A DNA stretch of 64,000 nucleotides from Blastococcus saxobsidens (GCF_002938435.1 NZ_POQT01000001.1:62001-126000), one strand, 5' to 3'. Positions 24,162 through 33,595 are shown, counted from the first letter of the stretch. Made by a program: numbers and translations. The notes: generated by a model from the sequence alone, not told the origin.

Positions 24162-26771
24162 TCAGAAGACCAGGTCGTCCTGCTCCTCGGCGGTGGCCGC
24201 CGGCTCGGGCTCGGGCTCCCGGACCCGCTGCGGGTCGGCGGTCCGCCGGGGGGCGGCGACCGGTGCGTCCGGCAGCTGGTCGCGCGACGACGGCGGGTCC
24301 TCCTCGACCGCGACGCCCGCCTCGGGGTCGTCGCCGCCCAGCTCGTCGTCCGTGGAGCTCGCGTCGTCGCGCGCGGCCAGCTCGTCCAGGACCACGTCGA
24401 GCACCCGCACCGCGCCGGCCTTGTCCAGCGGGTCGTTGCCGTTGCCGCACTTGGGCGACTGCACGCACGATGGGCAACCGCTCTCGCACTCGCAGCTGGC
24501 CACGGTCGCCCGGGTGGCCTGCAGCCACCGGCGCAGCGCCGCGTAGCCGCGCTCGCTGAAGCCCGCGCCGCCGGGGTGGCCGTCGTAGACGAAGATCGCC
24601 GCGGTCCCGGTGTCCGGGTGCACGGCGGTGGACAGCCCGCCGAGGTCCCAGCGGTCGCAGGTCGCCAGCAGCGGCAGGATGCCGATCGCCGCGTGCTCGG
24701 CGGCGTGCAGCGACCCGGGCAGGGCGGCGTCGTCGACGTCGGCCCGCTCGACCGCGCGGTGGTCCAGCGTCAACCACACGGCCTTGGTGCGCAGCTGCCG
24801 CGGGGGGAGGTCCAGCGGGAACTCGGCCAGGACCTCGCCGGTGCCCTGCCGGCGCCGCTGGTAGGCCACCACCTGGTTGGTCACGTCGACCACGCCGGTG
24901 TGCGCGGTGACCGCGCCCAGGGAACGGGTCTGCTCGATCGAGACGATCGACAGGTCGGTGACGTCGCGGGCGACGGTCGTCCAGTCCGGGTTCTCCGGGT
25001 GCACCACCGCGCAGGCGTCCTCGACGTCGAACTCGTCGACGACGAAGGTGTCACCGCGGTGCACGTACAGCGCACCCTCGTGCACGGTGGCGTGCGCGGC
25101 CCCGCCGTCGACGGTGCCGAGCAGCCGGCCGGTCGCCGCCTCGATGATCGCCACCGGTTCACCGCCGCTGCCGCGGATGTCGACGTCCGGCCGCCCGCGC
25201 CCGGCCCAGTACCAGCCGGTCGGCCGCCGACGGAGCTGGCCGTCGGCGACCAGTTCCTCGATCTGCGCCTCGGCGACCGGCCCGCCGAAGTCGGCGAGGT
25301 CCGCATGTGCCAGCGGCAGCTCGGCCGCGGCGCAGCACAGCTGGGGGCCCAGCACGTAGGGGTTGGCCGGGTCGGTGACGGTGGCCTCGATCGGCCGGCC
25401 GAAGACCGCCTTGGGGTGGTGGGCGAGGTAGTGGTCCAGCGGGTCGTCGCGGGCCACGAAGACCACCAGCGACTCCCGCTGCGCCCGGCCGGCCCGGCCC
25501 GCCTGCTGCCAGAGCGACGCGAGAGTGCCCGGATAGCCGGCCAGCACGACGGCGTCCAGGCCCGCGATGTCGATGCCCAGCTCGAGGGCGTTGGTGGTGG
25601 CGACCCCGAGCAGGTCGCCCGAGGACAGGGCGCGCTCCAGCTCGCGGCGCTCCTCGGGGAGGTAGCCGCCGCGGTAGGAGTCCACCCGGCCCACCAGGTC
25701 GGTGCGGCCGCGCTCGCCGAGGATCCGGCGGGCCTGCTCGGCCACCGACTCCGCGCTGCGGCGGGACCGGACGAACGCCAGCGTCCGCGCGCCCCGCTCC
25801 ACCAGGTCGGCGAGCAGCCCGGCCGCGTCCGCCGCGGCCGAGCGGCGCAGCGGTGCCCCGTGCTCGCCGGTCCGCTCGGTCAGCGGCGGCTCCCACAGCG
25901 CGAAGGTGGCGCCGGGGCGCGGCGAACCGTCGTCGGTCACCGCGACCACGTCCTCGCCGACCAGCCGGGCGGCGGCTGCGGCGGGATCGGCGACGGTGGC
26001 CGAGGCGAGGACGAAGACCGGCTCGGCGCCGTAGCGGCGGCAGATCCGCCGCAGCCGGCGCAGCACGTGGCCGACGTGCGAGCCGAACACCCCTCGGTAG
26101 GCGTGGCACTCGTCGATGACCACGTAGGCCACCCGGCGCAGCGTGCTCGACCAGCGCTGGTGGGCCGGCAGGATCCCGCGGTGCAGCATGTCGGGGTTGG
26201 TGACGATCCAGCGGGAGTGCCGGCGGACCCAGTCGCGCTCCTCGGCCGGGGTGTCGCCGTCGTAGGCCGCCGGCCGCACCGACGGATCGGCCAGCTCGGC
26301 CACCGAGGCCAGCTGGTCGCGGGCCAGCGCCTTGGTCGGTGCCAGGTACAGGACGCAGGCGCGCGGGTCCTCGGCCAGCTTGGTGAGCGCGGGCAGCTGG
26401 TAGGCCAGCGACTTCCCCGAGGCGGTGCCGGTGGCCACCACCACGTGCCTGCCCTCGCGGGCCAGCTGCGCCGCGGCCACCTGGTGCTGCCACGGGGCGT
26501 GGACCCCGCGGGTGACCAGCCGCTCGCGCAGGCCCGGCTCGACCCACTCCGGCCAGGCCGAGGTCCGGCTGTCCCGCACCGGCAGGTGGTGCACGTGCGT
26601 GACCGGTTGCTCGTCCTCCGCCGTGCCGGCGAGCAGCTCGTCCAGCAGCTCGCCCCCGGGCGGGACCGCGCCGACGGGACGGGGGCCTCCCGGCGACCCG
26701 CCGCTGCCACCCGCGGACCGGTCGTCCGTGCCGGGAGGGGGAGCCGACAGGACCTGGTGGAGCGTGGTCAC
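24162..26771 (-). CDS. MrfA/Rv3649-like DEAD-box DNA helicase with DUF1998 zinc domain
   Basis: 869 residues. Walker A is GTASGKS at 115-121, the DECH box is at 220-223, and the helicase C domain has ATNALELGIDIAGLD and QQAGRAGRA. The C-terminal part has the four-Cys cluster CECESGCPSCVQSPKCGN (~785-802), the DUF1998-type zinc site of the MrfA repair helicases. The last ~70 residues are an acidic low-complexity tail. MrfA helps repair mitomycin-type damage in Bacillus; the same role here is inferred. The GTG start lies just after a GAGGAGGA Shine-Dalgarno contained in a dispersed repeat. Confidence 0.9.
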   Translation of the reverse strand: MTTLHQVLSAPPPGTDDRSAGGSGGSPGGPRPVGAVPPGGELLDELLAGTAEDEQPVTHVHHLPVRDSRTSAWPEWVEPGLRERLVTRGVHAPWQHQVAAAQLAREGRHVVVATGTASGKSLAYQLPALTKLAEDPRACVLYLAPTKALARDQLASVAELADPSVRPAAYDGDTPAEERDWVRRHSRWIVTNPDMLHRGILPAHQRWSSTLRRVAYVVIDECHAYRGVFGSHVGHVLRRLRRICRRYGAEPVFVLASATVADPAAAAARLVGEDVVAVTDDGSPRPGATFALWEPPLTERTGEHGAPLRRSAAADAAGLLADLVERGARTLAFVRSRRSAESVAEQARRILGERGRTDLVGRVDSYRGGYLPEERRELERALSSGDLLGVATTNALELGIDIAGLDAVVLAGYPGTLASLWQQAGRAGRAQRESLVVFVARDDPLDHYLAHHPKAVFGRPIEATVTDPANPYVLGPQLCCAAAELPLAHADLADFGGPVAEAQIEELVADGQLRRRPTGWYWAGRGRPDVDIRGSGGEPVAIIEAATGRLLGTVDGGAAHATVHEGALYVHRGDTFVVDEFDVEDACAVVHPENPDWTTVARDVTDLSIVSIEQTRSLGAVTAHTGVVDVTNQVVAYQRRRQGTGEVLAEFPLDLPPRQLRTKAVWLTLDHRAVERADVDDAALPGSLHAAEHAAIGILPLLATCDRWDLGGLSTAVHPDTGTAAIFVYDGHPGGAGFSERGYAALRRWLQATRATVASCECESGCPSCVQSPKCGNGNDPLDKAGAVRVLDVVLDELAARDDASSTDDELGGDDPEAGVAVEEDPPSSRDQLPDAPVAAPRRTADPQRVREPEPEPAATAEEQDDLVF

Positions 26772-26845
26772 GCATCCTCCTCGCTGGCGCTCGTCGTCCG
26801 CGTGTCCACGGGTGCTGCCTCTCTGGGTGACGTCGCACGCTCCGT
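26772..26845 (-). repeat. Dispersed repeat carrying a Shine-Dalgarno, helicase copy
   Basis: On the minus strand this region ends with a 28-base stretch (26802-26775) identical to 45946-45973 upstream of folE. Both copies end in GAGGAGGA directly before a GTG. Weaker similarity extends further upstream (a TCACCCA block). Function unknown. Confidence 0.65.
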
Positions 26846-26934
26846 CACCTCCCCACTGTCACACCTGCCGGCAAGCCGCCGCTGCGCGGCCGGGGCTCCG
26901 GCCGCGGGGACCGGCGAAGGGAGAGCCGGAAACG

Positions 26935-26963
26935 GTTGCCGAAAGTGTGATCTCCCTTACACT
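26935..26963 (+). promoter_or_regulatory. Promoter of hppA with embedded inverted repeat
   Basis: TTGCCG (26935-26940) and TACACT (26957-26962) are separated by 16 bases and form a good housekeeping-type promoter. AAGTGT (26942-26947) and ACACTT (26958-26963) form an inverted repeat across it, so a regulator may bind there. A perfect 8-bp GC hairpin (26885-26904) lies upstream. The rest of the 295-base gap holds no gene. Confidence 0.55.
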
Positions 26964-27066
26964 TCGCTCCGTTCCCGAGCCGGTCGACCTGGCCGGCGCG
27001 GGAACGCCGACCTCCGCCGCACCGGGGAGCACGGCGCCTCCCGGGCGGCCGACGCCTGGAGGATCC

Positions 27067-29331
27067 ATGCCCGACAGCTCCCTGTCCGGTGGGGAGATGG
27101 CGCTGGTCGCCGTCATCCTCGTCATCTCGCTGGCCGCTCTGGTCTTCGCCGGTTATCTGGTACGGGCCGTCACGGCAGCGGACCAGGGCACCGAGAAGAT
27201 GCGGGAGATCGCCCGGGCGATCCAGGAGGGGGCGGCCGCCTACCTCCGGCGGCAGTTCCGCACCCTCGCCGTCTTCGCCGTGATCGTGTTCGTGGTCCTG
27301 CTGATCCTCCCGGTCGCCGATGGCGGCTGGGGGACCCGCATCGGTCGCGCGCTGTTCTTCCTCGTCGGGGGGACGTTCTCCGCGCTCGTCGGGTTCATCG
27401 GCATGACGCTGGCCACCCGCGGCAACGTCCGGATGGCCGCGGCGGCGCGGGGCGGCGGGTACCAGCCGGCCTTCCGGATCGCGTACCGGACCGGCGGCGT
27501 CTGCGGGATGATCACCGTCGGGCTGGGCCTGTTCGGAGCGGCCCTGGCGCTGCTGCTGTTCGACGAGACCGCGCCGGTGGTGCTGGAGGGCTTCGGCTTC
27601 GGCGGCGCCCTGCTGGCCATGTTCATGCGTGTCGGCGGCGGCATCTTCACCAAGGCGGCCGACGTCGGCGCCGACCTGGTCGGCAAGGTGGAGGCCGGCA
27701 TCCCCGAGGACGACCCCCGCAACGCCGCGACCATCGCCGACAACGTGGGGGACAACGTCGGCGACTGCGCGGGCATGGCGGCCGACCTCTTCGAGTCCTA
27801 CGCCGTCACCCTCGTCGCCGCGCTCATCCTCGGCCAGGTCTTCTTCGGCTCGGTGGGCATGGTGTTCCCCCTGGTGGTGGCCGCGGTCGGGGTGATCGCC
27901 TCGGTGGTCGGCATCCTGGCCACCCGCCCGGGGGCGCGGGACACCACCGGGCTGGCCCCGATCAACCGCGGGTTCTTCGTCTCCGCCGTCGTCTCGCTGC
28001 TGCTGGTGGCGGTCGCCTCCTTCACCCTGCTGCCGGGCGTGGGCGACGTGGAGGACCTGCCGGTCAGCCCCCAGGTGCTCGGCTTCGTCGCGGTGCTGAT
28101 CGGCGTGGTGCTCGCCGCGGCCATCCAGCAACTCACCGGCTACTTCACCGAGACCAGCCGCAAGCCGGTCAAGGACGTCGGGCGCAGTTCGCTGACCGGC
28201 CCGGCGACGGTGATCCTCTCGGGGATCTCGCTGGGGCTGGAGTCGGCGGTGTACGCGGCGCTGCTCATCGGCGGCGCAGTCTACGGCGCCTTCCTCATCG
28301 GTGGCGGGGCTGCGCTGTACGCCGTCGCGCTGGCCGGCTGCGGCCTGCTCACGACGGCCGGGGTCATCGTCTCGATGGACACCTTCGGCCCGGTCAGCGA
28401 CAACGCCCAGGGCATCGCGGAGATGTCCGGCGACATCGACGAGGCCGGCGCCCAGGTGCTCACCGACCTGGACGCCGTCGGCAACACCACCAAGGCGATC
28501 ACCAAGGGCATCGCGATCGCCACCGCGGTCCTGGCCGCGACGGCGCTCTTCGGCAGCTACAACGCCCAGGTGCTCGTCGCCCTCGAGGAGGCGGGCACCT
28601 CGCTGGGCGATGCGTTCAGCCTGGTGAACCCGAACAACGTCGTCGGCGCGGTGCTCGGGGCCGCGGTGGTCTTCCTCTTCTCCGGGCTGGCCATCAGCGC
28701 CGTGTCCCGCGCGGCCGGCCGGGTGGTGTTCGAGGTGCGCGAGCAGTTCCGCCGGCACCCCGGGATCATGACCTTCACCGAGCGACCGGACTACGGCGCC
28801 GTCGTGGACATCTGCACCAAGGACTCGCTGCGCGAACTCGCGACGCCCGGCCTGCTCGCCGTGCTCGCCCCGGTCGCCGTCGGCTTCGGGCTCGGCATCG
28901 GCCCGCTGGCCGCCTACCTCGTGGGCGCCATCGCGGCGGGCACGCTCATGGCCGTCTTCCTCGCCAACTCCGGCGGCGCGTGGGACAACGCCAAGAAGAT
29001 GGTGGAGGACGGCGCGTACGGCGGCAAGGGCAGCGAGGCCCACGCGGCGACGGTCATCGGCGACACGGTGGGCGACCCGTTCAAGGACACCGCCGGGCCG
29101 GCGATCAACCCGCTGATCAAGGTGATGAACCTGGTCGCGCTGCTGATCGCGCCCGCCGTCGTCGGGCTGTCGGTGGGGGAGGACGCCGACACCGGCCTGC
29201 GCCTGGGCATCGCGCTGGCCGCCGTGGCCATCGTGGTGGTGGCCGTGGTGGTGTCCAAGCGCCGGTCCGTGGTGGTGGGCGAGATGGCGACCTCTCCCGA
29301 CGACGCTCCGCTCACCGCCAGCGCTCCCTGA
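27067..29331 (+). CDS. hppA: K+-independent proton-pumping membrane pyrophosphatase
   Basis: 754 residues with about 16 membrane helices. It couples PPi hydrolysis to proton export. The catalytic block is clear: GGGIFTKAADVGADLVGKV, then EDDPRNAATIADNVGDNVGD, with a second set near the C-terminus (DNAKKMVEDG, GDTVGDPFKDTAGP). In GNTTKAITKG the Lys at 476 replaces the Ala found in K+-dependent enzymes, which is the established mark of the K+-independent class. GGAGG before the ATG supports the start. The window also carries a soluble pyrophosphatase (ppa). Confidence 0.95.
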   Translation: MPDSSLSGGEMALVAVILVISLAALVFAGYLVRAVTAADQGTEKMREIARAIQEGAAAYLRRQFRTLAVFAVIVFVVLLILPVADGGWGTRIGRALFFLVGGTFSALVGFIGMTLATRGNVRMAAAARGGGYQPAFRIAYRTGGVCGMITVGLGLFGAALALLLFDETAPVVLEGFGFGGALLAMFMRVGGGIFTKAADVGADLVGKVEAGIPEDDPRNAATIADNVGDNVGDCAGMAADLFESYAVTLVAALILGQVFFGSVGMVFPLVVAAVGVIASVVGILATRPGARDTTGLAPINRGFFVSAVVSLLLVAVASFTLLPGVGDVEDLPVSPQVLGFVAVLIGVVLAAAIQQLTGYFTETSRKPVKDVGRSSLTGPATVILSGISLGLESAVYAALLIGGAVYGAFLIGGGAALYAVALAGCGLLTTAGVIVSMDTFGPVSDNAQGIAEMSGDIDEAGAQVLTDLDAVGNTTKAITKGIAIATAVLAATALFGSYNAQVLVALEEAGTSLGDAFSLVNPNNVVGAVLGAAVVFLFSGLAISAVSRAAGRVVFEVREQFRRHPGIMTFTERPDYGAVVDICTKDSLRELATPGLLAVLAPVAVGFGLGIGPLAAYLVGAIAAGTLMAVFLANSGGAWDNAKKMVEDGAYGGKGSEAHAATVIGDTVGDPFKDTAGPAINPLIKVMNLVALLIAPAVVGLSVGEDADTGLRLGIALAAVAIVVVAVVVSKRRSVVVGEMATSPDDAPLTASAP

Positions 29332-29708
29332 TCTCCGCACGTCGGCGATCCTGCGGTGGCGGGCCGGCCGGTGGTCCGCCGCGCGGGCGGCTGTGGACGG
29401 ACGGCTCGGCTGTGGACGGGTGAGGGCCCAGGTCAGCGCGCCGGGGCATGCTGACTGCCCCCTTCGCGGTACGTCCTCTTCCCTCCCTGGGAACACGGCC
29501 GCAGCATCCGCGTTGGTCGGGGTGACGGCGCGCCCACGGAGGGTCGCGCCCGGCGCCCCGGCGCCGGGGTGGCTTACCGTGGCGCGCCGAGGGGCGTTCC
29601 GCGGTGGCGCCCACCCGGTCCCGGCCCACGGGGCCGACGCACCAGGGTTTCCCGGTGCGGCCAGGTACGCCGCGCCTGCACCACCTCAGCACCACCGACA
29701 GGAGTCCC
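29332..29708. other. Intergenic region between hppA and topA
   Basis: No gene is supported. It contains a direct repeat of CGGCTGTGGACGG around 29387-29417, a GGCGCC-CC-GGCGCC inverted repeat around 29551-29564 that could form a hairpin, and a TACCGT hexamer at 29575-29580 about 130 bases before topA. A structured topA leader is possible; topA genes are often supercoiling-regulated. Confidence 0.4.
29575..29580 (+). promoter_or_regulatory. Candidate -10 (TACCGT) for topA
   Basis: TACCGT implies a leader of ~120 bases before the GTG at 29709, which has AGGAG just upstream. No clear -35 can be assigned. Confidence 0.35.
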
Positions 29709-32585
29709 GTGCCCACGAAGACCACGCAGCCCGCAGCCGACAGCGACCCGACGACCGACGGGGCGGCGAAGAAGCCCGCCCGCCGGGGCTCGGCCGCGCC
29801 CGGCGGACGGCCGCTGGTCATCGTCGAGTCGCCGACCAAGGCGAACAAGATCGCCGGCTACCTCGGCAGCGGCTACGTCGTCGAGGCCAGCGTCGGGCAC
29901 ATCCGCGACCTGCCGCGCAACGCCGCCGACGTCCCGGCCGAGCACAAGGGTGCGGCGTGGGCCCGGCTCGGCGTCGACGTCGACAACTCCTTCGAGCCGC
30001 TCTACGTCGTCAGCCCGGACCGCAAGCAGCAGGTGACCCGGCTCAAGCAGCTGGTCAAGAACGCCAGCGAGATCTTCCTGGCCACGGATGAGGACCGCGA
30101 GGGCGAGGCCATCGCCTGGCACCTCATCGACACGCTCAAGCCGCGCGTCCCGGTCCGCCGGATGGTCTTCCACGAGATCACCCCCGAGGCGATCGCCCGC
30201 GCCGTCGCCAATCCCCGCGAGCTGGACACCGCCCTGGTCGACGCCCAGGAGACCCGGCGCATCCTCGACCGCCTCTACGGCTACGAGGTCAGCCCGGTCC
30301 TCTGGAAGAAGGTCCTGCCGAAGCTCTCGGCCGGCCGCGTGCAGTCGGTGGCCACCCGGATCGTCGTCGAGCGCGAGCGGGAGCGGATGGCCTTCCACGC
30401 CGCCGACTACTGGTCGCTCGAGGGCACCTTCGCCGTCCCCGGCAAGGCCGCCGGCGCCGACGAGGGCGAGCCCACCACCGTCCGCGCCAAGCTGGTCGGC
30501 GTCGACGACAGCCGGGTCGCGACGGGCAAGGACTTCGACGCGGCCACCGGCAGCGTCAGCGGCGACGTCGTCCACCTCGACGAGGCCGGCGCCCGCGGCC
30601 TGGCCGCCCGGCTCGAGGGCCGTCAGATGACGGTCAGCCGCGTCGACGAGAAGCCCTACCGCCGTCGTCCGTACGCCCCGTTCACCACCTCCACGCTGCA
30701 GATGGAGGCCGGTCGCAAGCTCGGCTGGTCCTCCGCGCAGACCATGCGGGTGGCCCAGCGGCTGTACGAGAACGGCCACATCACCTACATGCGGACCGAC
30801 TCGACGAACCTGTCGCAGGAGGCGATCAACGCCGCCCGGCAGCAGGCGCGCGAGCTCTACGGCGACGCCTACGTCCCGGCGGAGGCCCGCCGCTACGCGA
30901 AGAAGGCCAAGGGCGCGCAGGAGGCGCACGAGGCGATCCGTCCCGCCGGTGACAGCTTCCGGACCCCGGGCCAGCTCGCGGCCGGGCTGGCCCGGGACGA
31001 GTTCCGGCTCTACGAGCTCATCTGGCAGCGCACCGTCGCCTCCCAGATGGCCGACGCCGTCGGGCAGACCGTGAGCGTCCGGCTCGCGGGCCGCAGCACC
31101 ACCGACGAGGCGGTGGAGTTCACCGCGTCGGGCCGCACCATCACCTTCCCCGGCTTCCTGCGCGCCTACGTCGAATCCCGCGACGAGGGTGCGACGAAGG
31201 ACGGCGACGAGGACCACGGCAGCGACGACGCCGAGCGTCGGCTGCCCCGCCTCGAGCGCGGCCAGCAGCTGGACACCCGGTCGCTGGACGCCAAGGGGCA
31301 CACCACCCAGCCGCCGTCCCGCTACACCGAGCCGAGCCTCGTCGCCCGGCTGGAGGAGCTGGGCATCGGCCGGCCGTCGACCTTCGCGTCGATCATGCAG
31401 ACCATCCAGGACCGCGGGTACGTCTGGAAGAAGGGCAACGCCCTCGTCCCGTCGTTCGTCGCGTTCGCCGTGGTCAACCTGCTGGAGCAGTACTTCACCC
31501 AGCTGGTGGACTACGACTTCACCGCCTCGCTGGAGGAGGAGCTCGACGAGATCGCCGGCGGCAGCCTGCAGCGGGTCACCTGGCTGACCGAGTTCTACTT
31601 CGGCGGCGAGGGCCGGCACGCCGGCGCGATCGCGCAGTCCGGCGGCCTCAAGCACGTGATCGGCCAGCGGCTGGAGGAGATCGACGCCCGCGGGATCAAC
31701 TCCATCCCGCTGCGCGCCACCGACGAAGCGGGCCGCCCGGTCGTCGTCCGGGTCGGCCGCTACGGCCCCTACCTGCAGGTCGACAGCGAGGACGGTGCGC
31801 GGGTCAGCATCCCGGAGGACCTCGCGCCCGACGAGCTGACCACCGAGAAGGTGCGCGAGCTGCTGGCCGCGCCGTCGAGCGACCGCGAGCTGGGCACCGA
31901 CCCGGAGTCCGGCCACCCGGTCGTGGTCAAGGCCGGCCGCTACGGCCCCTACGTCACCACGGTCGTCCCCGAGGGCAGCAAGGACGCCCCCCGGACGGCG
32001 AGCCTGTTCTCCTCGATGTCGCCGGAGACGGTCACCTTCGAGGACGCGCTGAAGCTGCTCACGCTGCCGCGCGCGGTGGGGACGACGCCGGAGGGCGAGG
32101 AGATCCAGGCGCTCAACGGCCGGTACGGGGCCTACCTGAAGAAGGGCACCGACTCGCGCTCCCTGGAGAGCGAGGACCGGCTGTTCACCGTCACCCTCGA
32201 CGAGGCGCTGGCGATCTTCGCCCAGCCCAAGCAGCGCGGCCGGGCCGCAGCCAAGGCTCCGCTCAAGGAGCTCGGCCCCGATCCGGTCACCCAGGGCGTG
32301 GTCACCGTGCGCGAGGGGCGTTTCGGCCCCTACGTGACCGACGGCGAGACCAACGCCAGCCTGCGCAAGGGCGACGACGTCGAGTCGATCACGATCGAGC
32401 GGGCGGCGGAGCTGCTGGCCGACCGCCGTGCTGCCGGGCCGTCGAAGAAGAAGGCGACGGCGAAGAAGACGACGGCGAAGAAGACGACGGCGAAGAAGAC
32501 GACGGCGAAGAAGACGACGGCGAAGAAGACGACGGCGAAGAAGACGACGGCGAAGGCGGCCACCGCCCCGGTCACGGCCGGCTGA
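29709..32585 (+). CDS. topA: DNA topoisomerase I
   Basis: 958 residues. The Toprim domain begins LVIVESPTKANKI, and DEDREGEAIAWHL carries the acidic Mg2+ site. The catalytic tyrosine is Y360 in HITYMRTDSTNLS. The C-terminal region has three GRYGPY/GRFGPY-type repeats without zinc-binding cysteines, as in [13 protein letters not shown] TopA, followed by a Lys-rich tail of six (AKKTT) units. Such tails raise processivity in Streptomyces TopA. GTG start after AGGAG. The stop overlaps the next ATG (TGATG), so the methyltransferase is co-transcribed. Confidence 0.95.
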   Translation: MPTKTTQPAADSDPTTDGAAKKPARRGSAAPGGRPLVIVESPTKANKIAGYLGSGYVVEASVGHIRDLPRNAADVPAEHKGAAWARLGVDVDNSFEPLYVVSPDRKQQVTRLKQLVKNASEIFLATDEDREGEAIAWHLIDTLKPRVPVRRMVFHEITPEAIARAVANPRELDTALVDAQETRRILDRLYGYEVSPVLWKKVLPKLSAGRVQSVATRIVVERERERMAFHAADYWSLEGTFAVPGKAAGADEGEPTTVRAKLVGVDDSRVATGKDFDAATGSVSGDVVHLDEAGARGLAARLEGRQMTVSRVDEKPYRRRPYAPFTTSTLQMEAGRKLGWSSAQTMRVAQRLYENGHITYMRTDSTNLSQEAINAARQQARELYGDAYVPAEARRYAKKAKGAQEAHEAIRPAGDSFRTPGQLAAGLARDEFRLYELIWQRTVASQMADAVGQTVSVRLAGRSTTDEAVEFTASGRTITFPGFLRAYVESRDEGATKDGDEDHGSDDAERRLPRLERGQQLDTRSLDAKGHTTQPPSRYTEPSLVARLEELGIGRPSTFASIMQTIQDRGYVWKKGNALVPSFVAFAVVNLLEQYFTQLVDYDFTASLEEELDEIAGGSLQRVTWLTEFYFGGEGRHAGAIAQSGGLKHVIGQRLEEIDARGINSIPLRATDEAGRPVVVRVGRYGPYLQVDSEDGARVSIPEDLAPDELTTEKVRELLAAPSSDRELGTDPESGHPVVVKAGRYGPYVTTVVPEGSKDAPRTASLFSSMSPETVTFEDALKLLTLPRAVGTTPEGEEIQALNGRYGAYLKKGTDSRSLESEDRLFTVTLDEALAIFAQPKQRGRAAAKAPLKELGPDPVTQGVVTVREGRFGPYVTDGETNASLRKGDDVESITIERAAELLADRRAAGPSKKKATAKKTTAKKTTAKKTTAKKTTAKKTTAKKTTAKAATAPVTAG
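32461..32550 (+). repeat. Six perfect 15-bp tandem repeats in the topA tail
   Basis: CGAAGAAGACGACGG is repeated six times without mismatch, each unit adding A-K-K-T-T. Perfect identity at DNA level suggests recent expansion by slippage. Because 15 is a multiple of three, gain or loss of units changes tail length but keeps the frame. Confidence 0.95.
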
Positions 32586-33343
32586 TGGCCGGCCCCGAGG
32601 ACGCGCTGCACGCCCGGGCGCGCTCCTTCGGCGCCGTCGCGGCGAGTTATGCGACGCTGCGGCCGAGCTACCCCACCGACGCCGTCGAGTTCCTGCTCGG
32701 CCGCGACGGGCCGCTGGACGTGCTGGACGTCGGCGCCGGCACCGGGCTGCTGACCGAGGTCGTGCTCGGCCTGGGCCACCGCGTCCGCGCCGTCGACCCC
32801 TCCGCGGGGATGCTCGCCGAGCTCGGCGTCCGCCTGCCCTCGGTCCGCACCGCCGTCGGGACCGCTGAGTCGATCCCGGCCGACGACGGCTCGATCGACG
32901 CCGTCGTCGCCGGGCAGGCCGCCCACTGGTTCGACCCGGCGCCGGCCGCCCGGGAGATCCGGCGCGTGCTCCGCCCCGGCGGCGTCCTCGGGCTGATCTG
33001 GAACACCCGGGACGACCGCGTGCCATGGGTCGCCGCCCTGGAGGAGCTGCCGGACCTCGTGGTGCGCGGGCACGGAGCCGACCTGGGCCTCGTCGACCGG
33101 CTCGCCGCGGAGCTGGACGCGGAGGTGGGGGTCGTCGAGTCGCAGGTGGTCCAGCGGCTGGCGCCCGAGGACGTCGTCGGGGCCATCGCGACCCGCAGCT
33201 ACGTGGCGGTCATGGACGACGCCGGCCGGGAGGCGTTCCTGTCCTCGATCCGCGACCTGCTGGCCGGCCACCCCGACACCCGGGGCCGGGCCGAGCTCGA
33301 GCTGCCCTACCGGACGCACGCCTACCGGCTCACCTCGCGCTGA
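32585..33343 (+). CDS. Class I SAM-dependent methyltransferase (methyltransf_11)
   Basis: 252 residues. Motif I is VLDVGAGTGLLTEVV, followed by VRAVDPSAGMLAEL, DGSIDAVVAGQAAHWFD and RVLRPGGVLGLIWNTRDD, the last typical of the ubiE/smtA-like group. Substrate unknown. It starts one base into the topA stop (TGATG) and is presumably translated by reinitiation. The gene order topA then methyltransferase is a local feature that I cannot tie to a pathway. Confidence 0.87.
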   Translation: MAGPEDALHARARSFGAVAASYATLRPSYPTDAVEFLLGRDGPLDVLDVGAGTGLLTEVVLGLGHRVRAVDPSAGMLAELGVRLPSVRTAVGTAESIPADDGSIDAVVAGQAAHWFDPAPAAREIRRVLRPGGVLGLIWNTRDDRVPWVAALEELPDLVVRGHGADLGLVDRLAAELDAEVGVVESQVVQRLAPEDVVGAIATRSYVAVMDDAGREAFLSSIRDLLAGHPDTRGRAELELPYRTHAYRLTSR

Positions 33344-33433
33344 GCGGTCGCCGCCCGCCGGTGCGGCGGCTCCGGCGTCAGTGGGTCGTGTCGGAGGTCG
33401 CCGGCGCCTCCACCACCACCATCGCCGGGGACG

Positions 33434-33595
33434 TCACCCGGGCAGGACCCATGGCGCGTTGCCGAACGGGGTGCCCGTGCGCTTGCCGCACCGCCGGCAC
33501 ATCTTGTCGTCCGGTTCCGCAGGTCGCTCTCCGTCCGGGTGTCGCTGGACATAGGAGTGGAACCCGAATCGGCACCTCAGTGGCTTCCCGGCCAT
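33434..33595 (-). CDS. 53-residue zinc-ribbon-like protein
   Basis: Translates as MAGKPLRCRFGFHSYVQR followed by a short polar linker, then DDKMCRRCGKRTGTPFGNAPWV. One Cys (8) and one His (13) near the N-terminus and a C-x2-C at 33-36 would suit a single zinc site. The pattern C-R-F-G-F-H-S-Y resembles small [15 protein letters not shown] 'CRxGxHxW' proteins. Evidence is an open frame with GC-rich third positions and a sensible protein; the ribosome-binding site is weak. Function unknown. Confidence 0.55.
   Translation of the reverse strand: MAGKPLRCRFGFHSYVQRHPDGERPAEPDDKMCRRCGKRTGTPFGNAPWVLPG

Noticed and set aside
24576-29423. A 1615-residue plus-strand ORF
   Set aside because: It is antisense to the helicase and out of frame with hppA; no domain is seen.
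32461-32550. CRISPR-like tandem array
   Set aside because: Units are contiguous 15-mers without spacers and lie in frame in topA.
29574-33026. A 1150-residue minus-strand ORF with an LRRRLLRRR repeat
   Set aside because: It is antisense to topA; the repeat is the reverse reading of the AKKTT array.
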